A stretch of DNA of 64,000 nucleotides, from the NCBI GenBank assembly GCA_964399465.1, contig CAYNRA010000002.1, positions 1-64,000 on the forward strand, read 5' to 3'. Shown here piece by piece: positions 26,066 through 34,831 of this stretch (position 1 is its first letter; every line of letters starts with the position of its first letter). The position numbers and the translations under genes are program-made. The notes under the pieces were generated by a model. The model saw nothing but the letters and a program-made list of their open reading frames with translations, ran no database searches and was not told the DNA's origin. This DNA comes from CAYNRA01 sp964399465. GTDB taxonomy: Bacteria; Bacteroidota; Bacteroidia; Cytophagales; Spirosomataceae.

Positions 26066-26737
26066 ATGCATCCGATTGTTCAGAATATCCAAGCCATTGA
26101 GAAACAATTAGTGGGAACGAATGTCAAATTAATTGCTGTATCAAAAAAGAAACCAGCAAGTGACTTACTTCTAGCCTACGAAGCTGGTTTTAAACGATTT
26201 GGAGAAAATTATGTCCAAGAATTAGTAGATAAACAAGCGATTCTACCCCAAGATATTGAGTGGCATTTCATTGGTCATTTACAAAGCAATAAAGTAAAGT
26301 ACATTGCTCCTTTTGTCTCATTTATTCATTCGGTAGATAGCTTCAAACTGTTGCAAGAAATCAATAAGCAAGCCGCTAAATATCAACGCATTATCCCCTG
26401 CTTATTACAAGTTCATATTGCCCAAGAAGACACAAAAACGGGGCTATCCGAAGAGGAACTTTTTGCAATTTGCCAAGGAGATGAATTAGCGCAACTTGCC
26501 CATGTTTCAGTACGAGGACTCATGGGGATGAGCACATTTACAGAAGATGAAACGATTATTCGGGAGGAATTTAGACGACTAAAATCACTCTTCGATACAG
26601 CCTCGACTTTTTCACTTCCAGCCAACTGTGTTATGCAAGAAATCTCTATGGGGATGAGCGGAGATTGGCCTATTGCCATAAGCGAAGGTAGTACATTTAT
26701 CCGCGTAGGCAGCGCTATTTTTGGCGAAAGAATCTAA
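26066..26737 (+). CDS. PLP-binding protein PLPBP/YggS
   Basis: This 223-residue TIM-barrel protein binds pyridoxal 5'-phosphate through the lysine in LIAVSKKKP (residue 27) and is thought to maintain vitamin B6 and amino-acid homeostasis rather than act as an enzyme. Other family hallmarks are the GFKRFGENYVQEL segment, WHFIGHLQSNK, and the phosphate-binding SMGMSGDWPIAI and RVGSAIFG near the C terminus. It starts 32 bp after pepT and precedes the DUF423 gene. Confidence 0.95.
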   Translation: MHPIVQNIQAIEKQLVGTNVKLIAVSKKKPASDLLLAYEAGFKRFGENYVQELVDKQAILPQDIEWHFIGHLQSNKVKYIAPFVSFIHSVDSFKLLQEINKQAAKYQRIIPCLLQVHIAQEDTKTGLSEEELFAICQGDELAQLAHVSVRGLMGMSTFTEDETIIREEFRRLKSLFDTASTFSLPANCVMQEISMGMSGDWPIAISEGSTFIRVGSAIFGERI

Positions 26738-26764
26738 TTAATACACTTAAAAAATACATAAATC

Positions 26765-27136
26765 ATGAATAAATTATTTCTGTTATCTGGCTCATTTGTT
26801 GGTATGTTGGGTGTTATGATTGGTGCGTTTGGTGCTCATGCACTCAAGGCAATGTTGCAAGCAACCCAAACTACAGAGACCTTTGAAACAGCCGTAAAAT
26901 ACCAATTTTACCATGCCATAGCTTTGTTAATTGTGGGTATTTTGGGAAAAGATTTTCAGGCAAAAACCCTGGATTACAGCGGATATGCCTTTCTTGTAGG
27001 CGCTATCATTTTTTCTGGAAGTCTCTACTTGATTTGTTTCACGGGTATAAAAGCATTTGGAGCAATTGCACCTATTGGCGGTACATTACTCGTGGCAGGA
27101 TGGGCACTTTTATTCTGGACTATTTGGAAAGGCTAA
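26765..27136 (+). CDS. DUF423 (YgdD-like) membrane protein
   Basis: This 123-residue inner-membrane protein has four predicted helices. The family signature GAFGAHALKAML appears after the first helix and KYQFYHAIALLIVGI follows. A conserved hydrophobic C terminus (GPAPIGG-like IAPIGGTLLVAGWALLFW) completes it. No function is established for the family. Its last four bases overlap the end of the convergent SprT-like gene. Confidence 0.9.
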   Translation: MNKLFLLSGSFVGMLGVMIGAFGAHALKAMLQATQTTETFETAVKYQFYHAIALLIVGILGKDFQAKTLDYSGYAFLVGAIIFSGSLYLICFTGIKAFGAIAPIGGTLLVAGWALLFWTIWKG

Positions 27137-27768
27137 TTTTCAATGATATCTACTTCTGCACGGAGTGAAATAAGGTATTTTTCCTGTGTCGGTATTTCCT
27201 CACATAAAGCACGTGTTCTTTTGGTACCTATTTTCTTGAATAACCGATTTTTAAGTTTGAAAACCGTACCTACCTGGACATCTTCTAATGCAAAAAATAG
27301 CTTATCTATCAAATCAATATCCCCTGATTCTCTTCGAAATGCTTTCTGCAACAGAGCATCTCGCCCTGAAGAAGCTGGTGGATTTTGAAGATGTTGCACC
27401 AAAATCGGAAATATGTAGGAAGGAATAATCTGCTCGTTTAAAACAGGAATCATCAGCTTTTTAAACATCGTTTTCCACTCATTCCCGTGTGGGAGCACTT
27501 TTTTTCGTGTCTTAAATGCCTGTTCATACACCCGTTGATGCGCGACTTCGTGTAGGTATGTCAACAAAAAATGGGTCGTGCTTAAGTTACTATTCAACCG
27601 AATGTGGTGATGTTGGTTTCGATATGTATAATTCCCATAGCACGACTTACGCGGTGGCGTAACTGTAAATGAAAACGGCAGTTCTTTCCATAACTCAACA
27701 AGATACGGAACAGCATCTTTGTGCACGTGTCTTATCAATATCTCTTCTAATTTTTTATCTTTACTCAT
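27133..27768 (-). CDS. SprT-like zinc metalloprotease-domain protein
   Basis: This 211-residue protein has the SprT-like core with the zinc-binding HExxH motif in YLHEVAHQRVY and a downstream His in PHGNEWKTMFKKLM. Such domains occur in SPRTN/SprT; a role for this protein in DNA-protein crosslink repair is only a family-level guess. The expected C-terminal zinc ribbon with four Cys is not evident, and about 90 uncharacterised residues follow. The start ATG at 27768 is preferred: the longer frame begins with TTG at 27792, inside the predicted -7 promoter element. Confidence 0.85.
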   Translation of the reverse strand: MSKDKKLEEILIRHVHKDAVPYLVELWKELPFSFTVTPPRKSCYGNYTYRNQHHHIRLNSNLSTTHFLLTYLHEVAHQRVYEQAFKTRKKVLPHGNEWKTMFKKLMIPVLNEQIIPSYIFPILVQHLQNPPASSGRDALLQKAFRRESGDIDLIDKLFFALEDVQVGTVFKLKNRLFKKIGTKRTRALCEEIPTQEKYLISLRAEVDIIEN

Positions 27769-27789
27769 CGTGAAGCATGTATAATTCAC

Positions 27790-27797
27790 CAAATTTA
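27790..27797 (-). promoter_or_regulatory. Predicted -7 promoter element of the SprT-like gene
   Basis: The minus strand reads TAAATTTG, an exact TAnnTTTG match 21 bp upstream of the ATG at 27768. It argues against the upstream TTG start. Confidence 0.45.
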
Positions 27798-27826
27798 CCG
27801 ACTTTACTCAAACAAATTCTTTTTCA

Positions 27827-28249
27827 ATGCCTAGAATTATTGCCTTAGATTACGGAGCAAAACGCACAGGAATTGCTGTAACAGACCCACTAAAAATTAT
27901 TGCCTCCGCCTTAACGACCGTCGAAACAAAGAATCTGTTCGTATTTCTCACGAATTATTTCGCGACAGAACAAGTGGAAGCACTGGTCATTGGATTTCCT
28001 ACACACCTTGACGGAAACGATACCCACAGCACGCCACTTATTCGTACATTCATCAGCCAATGCAAAGAAAAATTCCCAGATTTACCAATTCACTTAATGG
28101 ACGAGCGGTTCACTTCTAAACTAGCAGTTCAAGCGATGATTGCCGGTGGTATGAAAAAAAAAGATAGACAAATAAAGGGAAATGTGGATCAAATAAGTGC
28201 GGTTATTATTCTTCAAGATTTTATGCGAAATCCAACGCCTACTTGTTGA
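27827..28249 (+). CDS. ruvX: RuvX/YqgF-family Holliday-junction resolvase-like nuclease
   Basis: This 140-residue RNase H-fold protein has the first catalytic Asp in ALDYGAKRTGIAV (Asp8), GFPTHLDG, and the C-terminal MDERFTSKLA motif. The family includes the 16S pre-rRNA 5' end processing nuclease YqgF and was first predicted to resolve Holliday junctions. The last 37 bp overlap the 3' end of the convergent MoeB-rhodanese gene, with both reading frames intact and their family-conserved parts lying outside the overlap. Confidence 0.94.
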   Translation: MPRIIALDYGAKRTGIAVTDPLKIIASALTTVETKNLFVFLTNYFATEQVEALVIGFPTHLDGNDTHSTPLIRTFISQCKEKFPDLPIHLMDERFTSKLAVQAMIAGGMKKKDRQIKGNVDQISAVIILQDFMRNPTPTC

Positions 28250-29310
28250 ATACCACCTTGCAGAGAATACACATTCGTCCAACCTTCGTTCATTAATTTT
28301 TGCACAGCCTGCCTACTTCGCGCACCTGATAAGCAGTGCAAAACGACGGGTTTATCTCTGTCAATCTTAGCTAAATTTTCTTCTATTTTAGCGAGAGGAA
28401 TGAGTGTGCCGCCGAGATGTTCGGACGCGTATTCCTCTTCCGTACGAACATCAATCAACTGGAAATCAACTCCTTGTTTTTTCCAAACTTGTAGCTCGTC
28501 CCAAGTTATTTCAGAGACGATGCTTGAACGACAAAAAGCCTCGTAATCAATTAATTCTGCCACGGGTTTTCTATCTAAATCACGTGGAATTTTAACTTTC
28601 CGAAAAGACATAGACAGCGTTTCTACTAAGAGGAGCTCTCCGTCCAATACTTCCCCTATTCCCGTCAGGATCTTGATTGCCTCTGTAGCTTGAAGTGTGC
28701 CAATGAGCCCAGCCATCACGCCCAAAACTCCAGCTTCTACACAGTTAGGTGCAAGATCCTCGGGCGGCGGTGATGGAAACATATCCCTGTATGATACATT
28801 TCTTTGGTAATTAAAAACAGCAACTTGCCCTTCAAAACGATAAATAGCACCATATACCCACGGTTTTTTCGCTAAAAAGCACGCATCATTGACCAAATAC
28901 CGCGTCGGAAAATTATCCGATCCATCAATAACTAAATCAAACTTTTGGATAATGGATACAGCATTTTGTGCGGTTAATCTTTCTGGAAACGGTATAATGG
29001 TAATTTCGGGATTTAATGATTTCAACGTTTCTACGGCATGTACCAACTTATCTTCTCCTACCTGATTCGCCCGATATAAAATCTGTCGTTGAAGATTACT
29101 TATGTCAATTTGGTCATTTTCTATCAAACCCAATGTACCTATGCCTGCCGCTACCAAATACAAAGAAATCGGGCTACCTAAGCCTCCACAACCCACGAGT
29201 AAAACACGTGCATTTTTTAAAATGAGTTGCTTTTCTAGGCCAAATTCCGGCATTTTGAGCTGCCGGTCGTACCTTAATTTCTCTGAAGATGTCAATGCGT
29301 TCTTATCCAT
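28213..29310 (-). CDS. ThiF/MoeB-family adenylyltransferase fused to a rhodanese domain
   Basis: This 365-residue protein probably adenylates, and perhaps sulfurates, the C-terminal Gly-Gly of a MoaD- or ThiS-like carrier. The E1-like domain (about 1-245) has RYDRQLKMPEFG, nucleotide loop GCGGLGSP, ENDQIDISNLQRQ and DGSDNFPTRYLVND. The rhodanese domain (about 265-365) carries the active-site loop HCLSGARSRQA. The zinc CxxC pairs of E. coli MoeB are not present; only single cysteines such as PNCVEAGVLG remain, as in many Bacteroidota homologues. moaD and moaE lie 31 kb away in this window. It follows the esterase gene by 10 bp. Confidence 0.93.
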   Translation of the reverse strand: MDKNALTSSEKLRYDRQLKMPEFGLEKQLILKNARVLLVGCGGLGSPISLYLVAAGIGTLGLIENDQIDISNLQRQILYRANQVGEDKLVHAVETLKSLNPEITIIPFPERLTAQNAVSIIQKFDLVIDGSDNFPTRYLVNDACFLAKKPWVYGAIYRFEGQVAVFNYQRNVSYRDMFPSPPPEDLAPNCVEAGVLGVMAGLIGTLQATEAIKILTGIGEVLDGELLLVETLSMSFRKVKIPRDLDRKPVAELIDYEAFCRSSIVSEITWDELQVWKKQGVDFQLIDVRTEEEYASEHLGGTLIPLAKIEENLAKIDRDKPVVLHCLSGARSRQAVQKLMNEGWTNVYSLQGGIQQVGVGFRIKS

Positions 29311-29320
29311 CGAATATCAT

Positions 29321-30418
29321 TTATGAACCAAATAAATACGAAATTGCCTTCGGAAACTCCTGCCCCCATCTTTTCTCTTGATGCTCTCCTGTTAAATCAA
29401 TAGACGTATGAATGTCTAGTTTTTTTGCATCAAACCCCTGATTTTCAATTGTTTCTCTTAATTTTTGAAGATTTGGCAACATATAATCACTCTCTTTTCC
29501 ACCTGCATACAAATACATTTTCGTTTCTTGGGGGTGGAAAAACTCCATGGCATCAAAATAAATTTTAGATGATACCCAGAGCGACGGAGAAAAAACCAAT
29601 AATCTACCAATGGTTTCTGGGTACATAAGTCCGGCATAAATACTTACGAGCCCACCCATCGAGCTTCCTCCTACTCCTGTGAATACCCTTTCTGGTCGTG
29701 TCCTATACGCCATATCCACGAATGGCTTGAGTGTTCGAACGATAAAATTGGCGTATTTTTTTCCTTGTCCTTTGCCCTTTAATGTACTTTTATAGGGGGA
29801 ATATTCTGTAAACCGGTCTTCATTCCCGTGCTCAATGGCCACTACGATCACCTCTCCTTTTCCACTAGCCGCAAGCAAAGAAAGCCGTTTATCTATCTCC
29901 CAATTCCCGTACGATGATCCTTCTCCAAATAAGTTTTGGGCATCTTGCATATAAAGTACAGGATACCTTTTTGTAGGATTTTCGTAGTAATTATAAGGTA
30001 ATAATACATGGATTTTTCGGGTTTTATTCAGTTGAGGTATATAGAAGTCCTCAGCAAGCAATTCCGAAATAGGAAGAAATTTTTTCAAAAAAGGAGTTTG
30101 TCCATGGCTTCTCCAGTTGGGTACAAAATCTGTGATGGTTTGCTGTTTTGCATCTATTTTTCTATTTGCAGACGGATTTCCCAGCAAATCGAGTTCTACG
30201 TGTTCCCAGCCACCTTTGGTATATTTATACTCCAACCCTTCTTTTAGCCATTTTCTAGGAAAATGATAGCTATATGTTGTTTCCGTTTGTCGTTTCATTT
30301 GGAAAGTAGCTGTGTCGGGATACCAATCACAAAAACGACCTGACAAAAAAATAGGTCTATCGTCATTGATTGGAGTTTCTAATTCTATATATATTGTGCT
30401 CTCTTCGCGTACTATCAT
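29321..30418 (-). CDS. Esterase (alpha/beta-hydrolase) with N-terminal glycogen-binding-like domain
   Basis: This 365-residue protein has an N-terminal immunoglobulin-like domain (about 1-95) reminiscent of AMPK/CBM48-type modules (FLSGRFCDWYPDT). The esterase D/antigen 85-type alpha/beta-hydrolase domain follows: VLLPYNYYENPTKRYPVLYMQD, nucleophile elbow GGSSMGG, an acidic residue region in YLYAGGKESDY and His in GEHQEKRWG. No signal peptide is present, so the enzyme seems cytoplasmic. Substrate is unknown; the layout is like enterochelin-esterase or feruloyl-esterase relatives. Confidence 0.87.
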   Translation of the reverse strand: MIVREESTIYIELETPINDDRPIFLSGRFCDWYPDTATFQMKRQTETTYSYHFPRKWLKEGLEYKYTKGGWEHVELDLLGNPSANRKIDAKQQTITDFVPNWRSHGQTPFLKKFLPISELLAEDFYIPQLNKTRKIHVLLPYNYYENPTKRYPVLYMQDAQNLFGEGSSYGNWEIDKRLSLLAASGKGEVIVVAIEHGNEDRFTEYSPYKSTLKGKGQGKKYANFIVRTLKPFVDMAYRTRPERVFTGVGGSSMGGLVSIYAGLMYPETIGRLLVFSPSLWVSSKIYFDAMEFFHPQETKMYLYAGGKESDYMLPNLQKLRETIENQGFDAKKLDIHTSIDLTGEHQEKRWGQEFPKAISYLFGS

Positions 30419-30444
30419 TCTTTGATTGAATCCTAATTAAACAT

Positions 30445-30452
30445 CAAAAATA
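30445..30452 (-). promoter_or_regulatory. Predicted -7 promoter element of the esterase-MoeB operon
   Basis: The minus strand reads TATTTTTG, an exact TAnnTTTG match 26 bp upstream of the esterase start. Confidence 0.4.
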
Positions 30453-30482
30453 CGCATTTATTTATCAGCATGACCTAAAAAC

Positions 30483-30521
30483 AAAAATGGTCGATTTCCC
30501 TCTCGAAAACCGACCATTTTT
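30483..30521 (-). terminator. Intrinsic terminator of the DUF4097 gene
   Basis: An 11-bp stem AAAAATGGTCG with its complement (30483-30493 and 30511-30521) follows the DUF4097 stop on the minus strand and ends in a T-run. Confidence 0.8.
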
Positions 30522-30540
30522 TACACTATTTTTTCCTTTC

Positions 30541-31563
30541 TCAATTTGCTAAGCGTACCGTCCCAACAGTCGTTTTTGCAGTAATTCGCTTGGTTGCAGC
30601 GCCTGTTTTTCCACTTACATCTCCTTTTTTGATTTCTCCGGTAAATCCAGTTAAGGTAGGGATTTTTACGTTTTGACCCGACAATTCCAAATCGAGATTT
30701 TCAAGAGAAGGAATAGAGATGTCAATACTTCCTGCTGAAGTAACCAGATCAAGAGAATCACCTAGCTCATTCATTTTCGCATGAATACCACCTGCTGAAG
30801 TTCTCGCTTTGACATTTCCTGAAACTTCGTCAAGATGTATTCCTCCTGCAGACGTTACCGCGCTTAACTCACCCGTTAATTGCGCGACGCGAATTGCTCC
30901 TCCACTTGTCTTCACATTCGCCGTACCTTTGATGTTTTTCAAGTTTATACTCCCACCAGAAGTAGCTAAATTAATATCTCCTTCTGCATTTAGAACCTCT
31001 ATACTCCCACCAGATGTTTTGAGGTCAATGGTTTTACTACCTCCAATCAATGAGATGCTTCCGCCGGAAGTAGAGCCTTTCACGAAACCTCCGAGTTTCT
31101 CTAGTTCAAGTGCACCACCACTTGTAGAAAATTGTAAGTTTCCCGTCAGATTTTTCAGATGAATATGTCCACCACTTGTCTTAAGTTGAACGTCCACGTT
31201 TTCAGGTGTTTTTACAACAAACCCAATAGAAAGTGTTTTTTGCCAATTTAAGGTAGATACTTTTGATTTAGCAGAACAATACACTGTGCCATTCACTTTT
31301 TCAACTTTGATTTCATAATTATCAAGGCGTTCCTGAATATCTTCTTCCGATAAACTAGATTTAACGGCATTTCCTTTTACATGCACTTCTACGACGAACT
31401 CATCTTTGCTCCCTCCGACTACCTCAATCTTACCTCCAGATGTCATCACTTCCAATTTATCCCCAACGGAGGCATCCCATTTTTTGATCAAATAAGGTGC
31501 TTGCGCCAAAAGAGCAGTAGGCAAGAAAAAACTCAAAACCACCATTTTCCATGTATTTTTCAT
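30541..31563 (-). CDS. Secreted DUF4097-family beta-ladder protein
   Basis: This 340-residue protein has a signal peptide ending at LLAQA. From about residue 120 to 285 it consists of roughly nine repeats of about 18 residues with the pattern [KSA]TSGGxIxLxxLxGxxxV, later changing to TSAGGIHxxxx. Such periodicity predicts a right-handed beta-helix or beta-solenoid, as proposed for DUF4097 putative adhesins. Proteins of this family are exported in Bacteroidota, often without known partners. It has no transmembrane or outer-membrane anchor, so it may be periplasmic. A terminator lies directly downstream. Confidence 0.85.
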   Translation of the reverse strand: MKNTWKMVVLSFFLPTALLAQAPYLIKKWDASVGDKLEVMTSGGKIEVVGGSKDEFVVEVHVKGNAVKSSLSEEDIQERLDNYEIKVEKVNGTVYCSAKSKVSTLNWQKTLSIGFVVKTPENVDVQLKTSGGHIHLKNLTGNLQFSTSGGALELEKLGGFVKGSTSGGSISLIGGSKTIDLKTSGGSIEVLNAEGDINLATSGGSINLKNIKGTANVKTSGGAIRVAQLTGELSAVTSAGGIHLDEVSGNVKARTSAGGIHAKMNELGDSLDLVTSAGSIDISIPSLENLDLELSGQNVKIPTLTGFTGEIKKGDVSGKTGAATKRITAKTTVGTVRLAN

Positions 31564-31887
31564 AGGTTTTTATATTTTACTTGAATGATTTATTATTGAA
31601 TGAAGGATGCAACTTGTCCAATCTTCGTTGCATTGACTATCGAATTTTGATTATACGCGTTAAAATCAAAATAGTTTCAGGCAGAAGAAAAATGCTGAAT
31701 GGATGATACATACCACACAAAGAAGCACTACCTAATTCTAGAATAGCCAAAACCCTGTTTTATGCTACTTTCAGATTTTTCACAAAACTTGTCAAACAAA
31801 AAAGTAGAACCTCAACCTAAACGGGTTTCATTACGTACATAAATACCAAATTAACTATCAAATCTCACTGTTTTTCAAACATTCTAT
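31564..31887. other. Intergenic region between divergent genes, no gene seen
   Basis: This 324-bp AT-rich stretch separates the divergent DUF4097 gene and the secreted-protein gene and should carry both promoters. No exact TAnnTTTG element was found; the nearest is TACTTTCA around 31769. No RNA gene, repeat or strong hairpin was recognised. Confidence 0.6.
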
Positions 31888-32496
31888 ATGATGAAGACGC
31901 GTGTTGCCCTTATATTCTTTCTTTTAACTTTTGCATCGTCTAGTTTTTCTCAACAGCGTACCTACGCAATAGAGGTAGCTGGCGTACAGGTAGGTAAAAT
32001 GACTGCCAACCGTACGAATGCTTCTTCGGGTCAACACCAGTACGAACTTACCAGCAAGGTGCGTGTCAACTTATTGGTCTTTGTTTTAGAAGTTGGCTAC
32101 CAAGTAAATTCACTGTTTTTGGGGAAGCAGCCGTATTTGGTCAAGTCTATGGTACAAGCGAAGACGAATAAAGGCACTTTTAATACATCAACAGAGCTAA
32201 TTCGTGAGTTTATCTACCAGATTGACTCTGAACAACCCAAAAAACAGATAACCAAACAAGAAATTGGGAAAATCGATTGGACGGTCAGTCGATTATTCTT
32301 TGAAGAGCCTATTTCACAAAAGCGTATTTATGCAGAATATTACGCAGATTTTTTACAAATCATCCCTTTGGGAGGGGGCAAGTATAAGTCTATTTTAGGC
32401 AAAAATGAAGATATCTATTTGTATAAGAAGGGGGAGTTAGTTCAGATTACGAAGAAAAACCCACTGAAAGATTTTAAAATATTTTTACAAAACTAA
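31888..32496 (+). CDS. Secreted protein of unknown function (DUF6134-like)
   Basis: This 202-residue protein has a signal peptide cleaved near SFSQQ. The remainder is beta-rich without Cys residues: an N-terminal YAIEVAGVQVGKMTANR segment, then alternating hydrophobic strands. The pattern (AGVQVGKM near the start, long mixed beta sheet, GGGKYKSILGKNEDIYLY near the end) resembles small periplasmic DUF6134/DUF3108-type proteins; that assignment is tentative. It could bind a lipid or polymer, but nothing in the sequence proves it. Confidence 0.7.
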   Translation: MMKTRVALIFFLLTFASSSFSQQRTYAIEVAGVQVGKMTANRTNASSGQHQYELTSKVRVNLLVFVLEVGYQVNSLFLGKQPYLVKSMVQAKTNKGTFNTSTELIREFIYQIDSEQPKKQITKQEIGKIDWTVSRLFFEEPISQKRIYAEYYADFLQIIPLGGGKYKSILGKNEDIYLYKKGELVQITKKNPLKDFKIFLQN

Positions 32497-32511
32497 GGAA
32501 AGTAGATAGTT

Positions 32512-32580
32512 GAAAAATAGCTATTGAAGACTTATTGGTTTCAAATTATCAACATTAGACTAAAAAAATGGCTATTTTTC
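32512..32580 (+). terminator. Possible compound terminator
   Basis: A 10-bp inverted repeat GAAAAATAGC with its complement (32512-32521 and 32571-32580) encloses a 49-nt loop that holds a smaller inner stem. T-rich sequence follows. It lies 16 bp after the secreted-protein gene. The long loop makes it uncertain. Confidence 0.35.
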
Positions 32581-32698
32581 TTTTACTTTGTAGCTTGAAA
32601 AATTCGATTAGCTCCCAAAACTTGATATACTAACTTTTCTGAGAAGCTAAGCTCGGTTTTTCTTTCAAAATGACATTCATTTCATCCATCCAATCGTA

Positions 32699-33526
32699 AT
32701 GCACGAAACCATCATTGAGCCAGGCCGTTCAGAGAGGCAGTATTGGTCTGATTTAATACGATTCAGAGAACTACTTTGGATTTTAGCCAAACGAGACATC
32801 ACAGTTCGCTACAAACAAACCTTATTTGGCGTTGCATGGGCTGTAGTTCGCCCGATTTTGACTGTTGTCGTCTTCATTTTTGCTTTTCATAAAGTAGCTA
32901 AAATACAAGATACCTCTGGAGTAAATTTCAATGTTATTATTTTTACAGGAGTTATTTTTTGGAATTTCTTCGCAACATCTTTCCAACAAGTGAGCCATAG
33001 TATTACTGGCAATGCCAACTTGGTAGCCAAGGTATATTTTCCTAGACTATTAATGCCCTTAAGCGCCATTGCTGTCCCTTTGATTGACTTTTTGGTCGCC
33101 TTCGTCGTTGTCATTCCCTTTCTGTTGTATAATGATATTCAGATTGGTTGGCAACTACTTGTTGTTCCTTTCTTTTTACTCATTTCCTTTTTATTAGCCT
33201 TTGGCTTGGGATTGATTTTTGCTTCATTTAATGTTCAATATCGGGATTTCCAACAAATTGTACCTTTAGTAGTACAATATGGTTTTTTCATTTGTCCCGT
33301 AGCCTACTCTACTTCTTCTCTCAGTAATTTTGGCTGGTTCGATTGGTATATGACATTGAACCCAATGGCTAGTTTACTTGAAGGATTCCGCTGGGCATTG
33401 ATTCCGGGATACCCACACTTTCAGTGGATTTACATACTTTATACCTCTTTATTTGTGGTATTCTTGGTAATTCTTGCCATTTATTTATTCAGAAAAAAGG
33501 AAAATTCCTTTGTAGATTATATCTAA
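32699..33526 (+). CDS. ABC-2 type polysaccharide export permease (Wzm/TagG-like)
   Basis: This 275-residue inner-membrane protein has six predicted helices and an amphipathic N terminus. It begins with a cytosolic interface helix (LIRFRELLWILAKRDITVRYKQT) characteristic of ABC-2 polysaccharide exporters, and has the conserved FGVAWAVVRPILTVVVF segment. It pairs with the ATPase gene 16 bp downstream to flip or extrude an undecaprenyl-linked O-antigen-like or teichoic-like glycan. No initiating glycosyltransferase is nearby. Confidence 0.93.
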   Translation: MHETIIEPGRSERQYWSDLIRFRELLWILAKRDITVRYKQTLFGVAWAVVRPILTVVVFIFAFHKVAKIQDTSGVNFNVIIFTGVIFWNFFATSFQQVSHSITGNANLVAKVYFPRLLMPLSAIAVPLIDFLVAFVVVIPFLLYNDIQIGWQLLVVPFFLLISFLLAFGLGLIFASFNVQYRDFQQIVPLVVQYGFFICPVAYSTSSLSNFGWFDWYMTLNPMASLLEGFRWALIPGYPHFQWIYILYTSLFVVFLVILAIYLFRKKENSFVDYI

Positions 33527-33542
33527 AAAAATTGGAACGCGA

Positions 33543-34802
33543 ATGAGTATTATTCGAGCAGAGGGTGTCAGTAAAAAATACCTTATTAACCACAAGACAG
33601 GTAAAAATACATCTAGAACATTGAAAGAAGCTTTTTCTGAAACCATTAAGCATGGCTTCGGAAAGCAAACCTCCGAAGAGGCAGATTCAAAAGAAATATT
33701 TTGGGCTCTAAAGGATGTTAGCTTTGACATACAACAAGGAGATAGAGTGGGAATCATTGGATCAAATGGTGCAGGAAAATCCACACTTTTAAAGGTCCTC
33801 AGCCGAATCACAGAACCCACACACGGCCGTATTTCTATTAAGGGGCGTGTGGCTAGTTTATTAGAGGTCGGTACTGGTTTTCATCCTGAGCTATCTGGAA
33901 GAGAAAATATTTTCTTGAACGGAGCTATACTCGGCATGAGCAAACAAGAAATTAAACAGCATTTTGATGCCATCGTAGACTTTGCTGGTGTCGAGAAGTT
34001 CTTGGATACACCCGTGAAACGCTACTCTTCCGGCATGTATGTTCGTTTAGGATTTGCTATCTCCGCACATCTTGAACCCGAAATTCTGATCGTTGACGAA
34101 GTACTGGCTGTCGGAGATGCTGATTTTCAACGCAAATGTCTAGGTAAAATGAAAGATGCCTCTACTTCAGGGCGCACCATTTTATTTGTCAGTCATAACC
34201 TAACAGCGGTTGCAGGGCTTTGTAATAAATCCATTTTCATGAAGCACGGGCAAATGATGCAAATGGGTGAAACCAACGAAGTTATCGCCACGTATCTGAG
34301 CCATGTGCAAAAGACAGCCCTTGAATCTTACTTTGAAAAACCACAAGAGGCTCCAGGAAATGATCTAGTTCGATTGAAAAGCATTCGGGTTGTCCCACAT
34401 TGGCTAGATAATCAAAAATTTATTGACGTCCGTACGCCTTTTCGCATTGAAATTGAATGTTGGAACTATCTAGACGATGCCCATTTGAATTTTAGCCTTC
34501 ACGTTAACTCATTAGCTGGTGAATGTATTTTTAATATTGGTACGCCTTCCATACTATGTAAATCAGGCGTTATCTCAGCTAGTTGCGAAATACCTGGTCA
34601 TTTCCTGAACGATGGGTCTATTTCTTTGTCATTTATGGTTGTGAAAGACACCGCCACTCCTTTGTATAATTTCGAAGAAGCACTTATTTTTGATATTGAA
34701 GATTACAGAGAAGGTGTTTCTTGGTATGGGAAATGGCCTGGTTTTATTCGACCACAAATTGCATTCCCGATTCAGCAAACGAGCGAAACACTACCTATTT
34801 AA
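33543..34802 (+). CDS. Polysaccharide ABC transporter ATPase with C-terminal sugar-binding domain (Wzt-like)
   Basis: This 419-residue protein is the ATPase partner of the Wzm-like permease. The nucleotide-binding domain has Walker A GSNGAGKST near residue 74, signature YSSGMYVRLGF near residue 160, and Walker B ILIVDEVLAVGD. Beyond about residue 270 there is a beta-sandwich domain of the Wzt_C type. In O9a- and O8-type systems this domain recognises the terminal modification of the finished polymer and so couples chain termination to export. The next two genes, a propeller glycosidase-like protein and a PhyH-type oxygenase, could relate to that terminal structure. Confidence 0.93.
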   Translation: MSIIRAEGVSKKYLINHKTGKNTSRTLKEAFSETIKHGFGKQTSEEADSKEIFWALKDVSFDIQQGDRVGIIGSNGAGKSTLLKVLSRITEPTHGRISIKGRVASLLEVGTGFHPELSGRENIFLNGAILGMSKQEIKQHFDAIVDFAGVEKFLDTPVKRYSSGMYVRLGFAISAHLEPEILIVDEVLAVGDADFQRKCLGKMKDASTSGRTILFVSHNLTAVAGLCNKSIFMKHGQMMQMGETNEVIATYLSHVQKTALESYFEKPQEAPGNDLVRLKSIRVVPHWLDNQKFIDVRTPFRIEIECWNYLDDAHLNFSLHVNSLAGECIFNIGTPSILCKSGVISASCEIPGHFLNDGSISLSFMVVKDTATPLYNFEEALIFDIEDYREGVSWYGKWPGFIRPQIAFPIQQTSETLPI

Positions 34803-34831
34803 TTAATGACTTACTCGATTTCACTTTAAAT

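Noticed and set aside
34721..34831. An earlier start for the GH43-like gene overlapping the Wzt gene by about 80 bp.
   Set aside because: The added residues are not domain-like and the overlap is needless; the ATG at 34832 gives a normal length.
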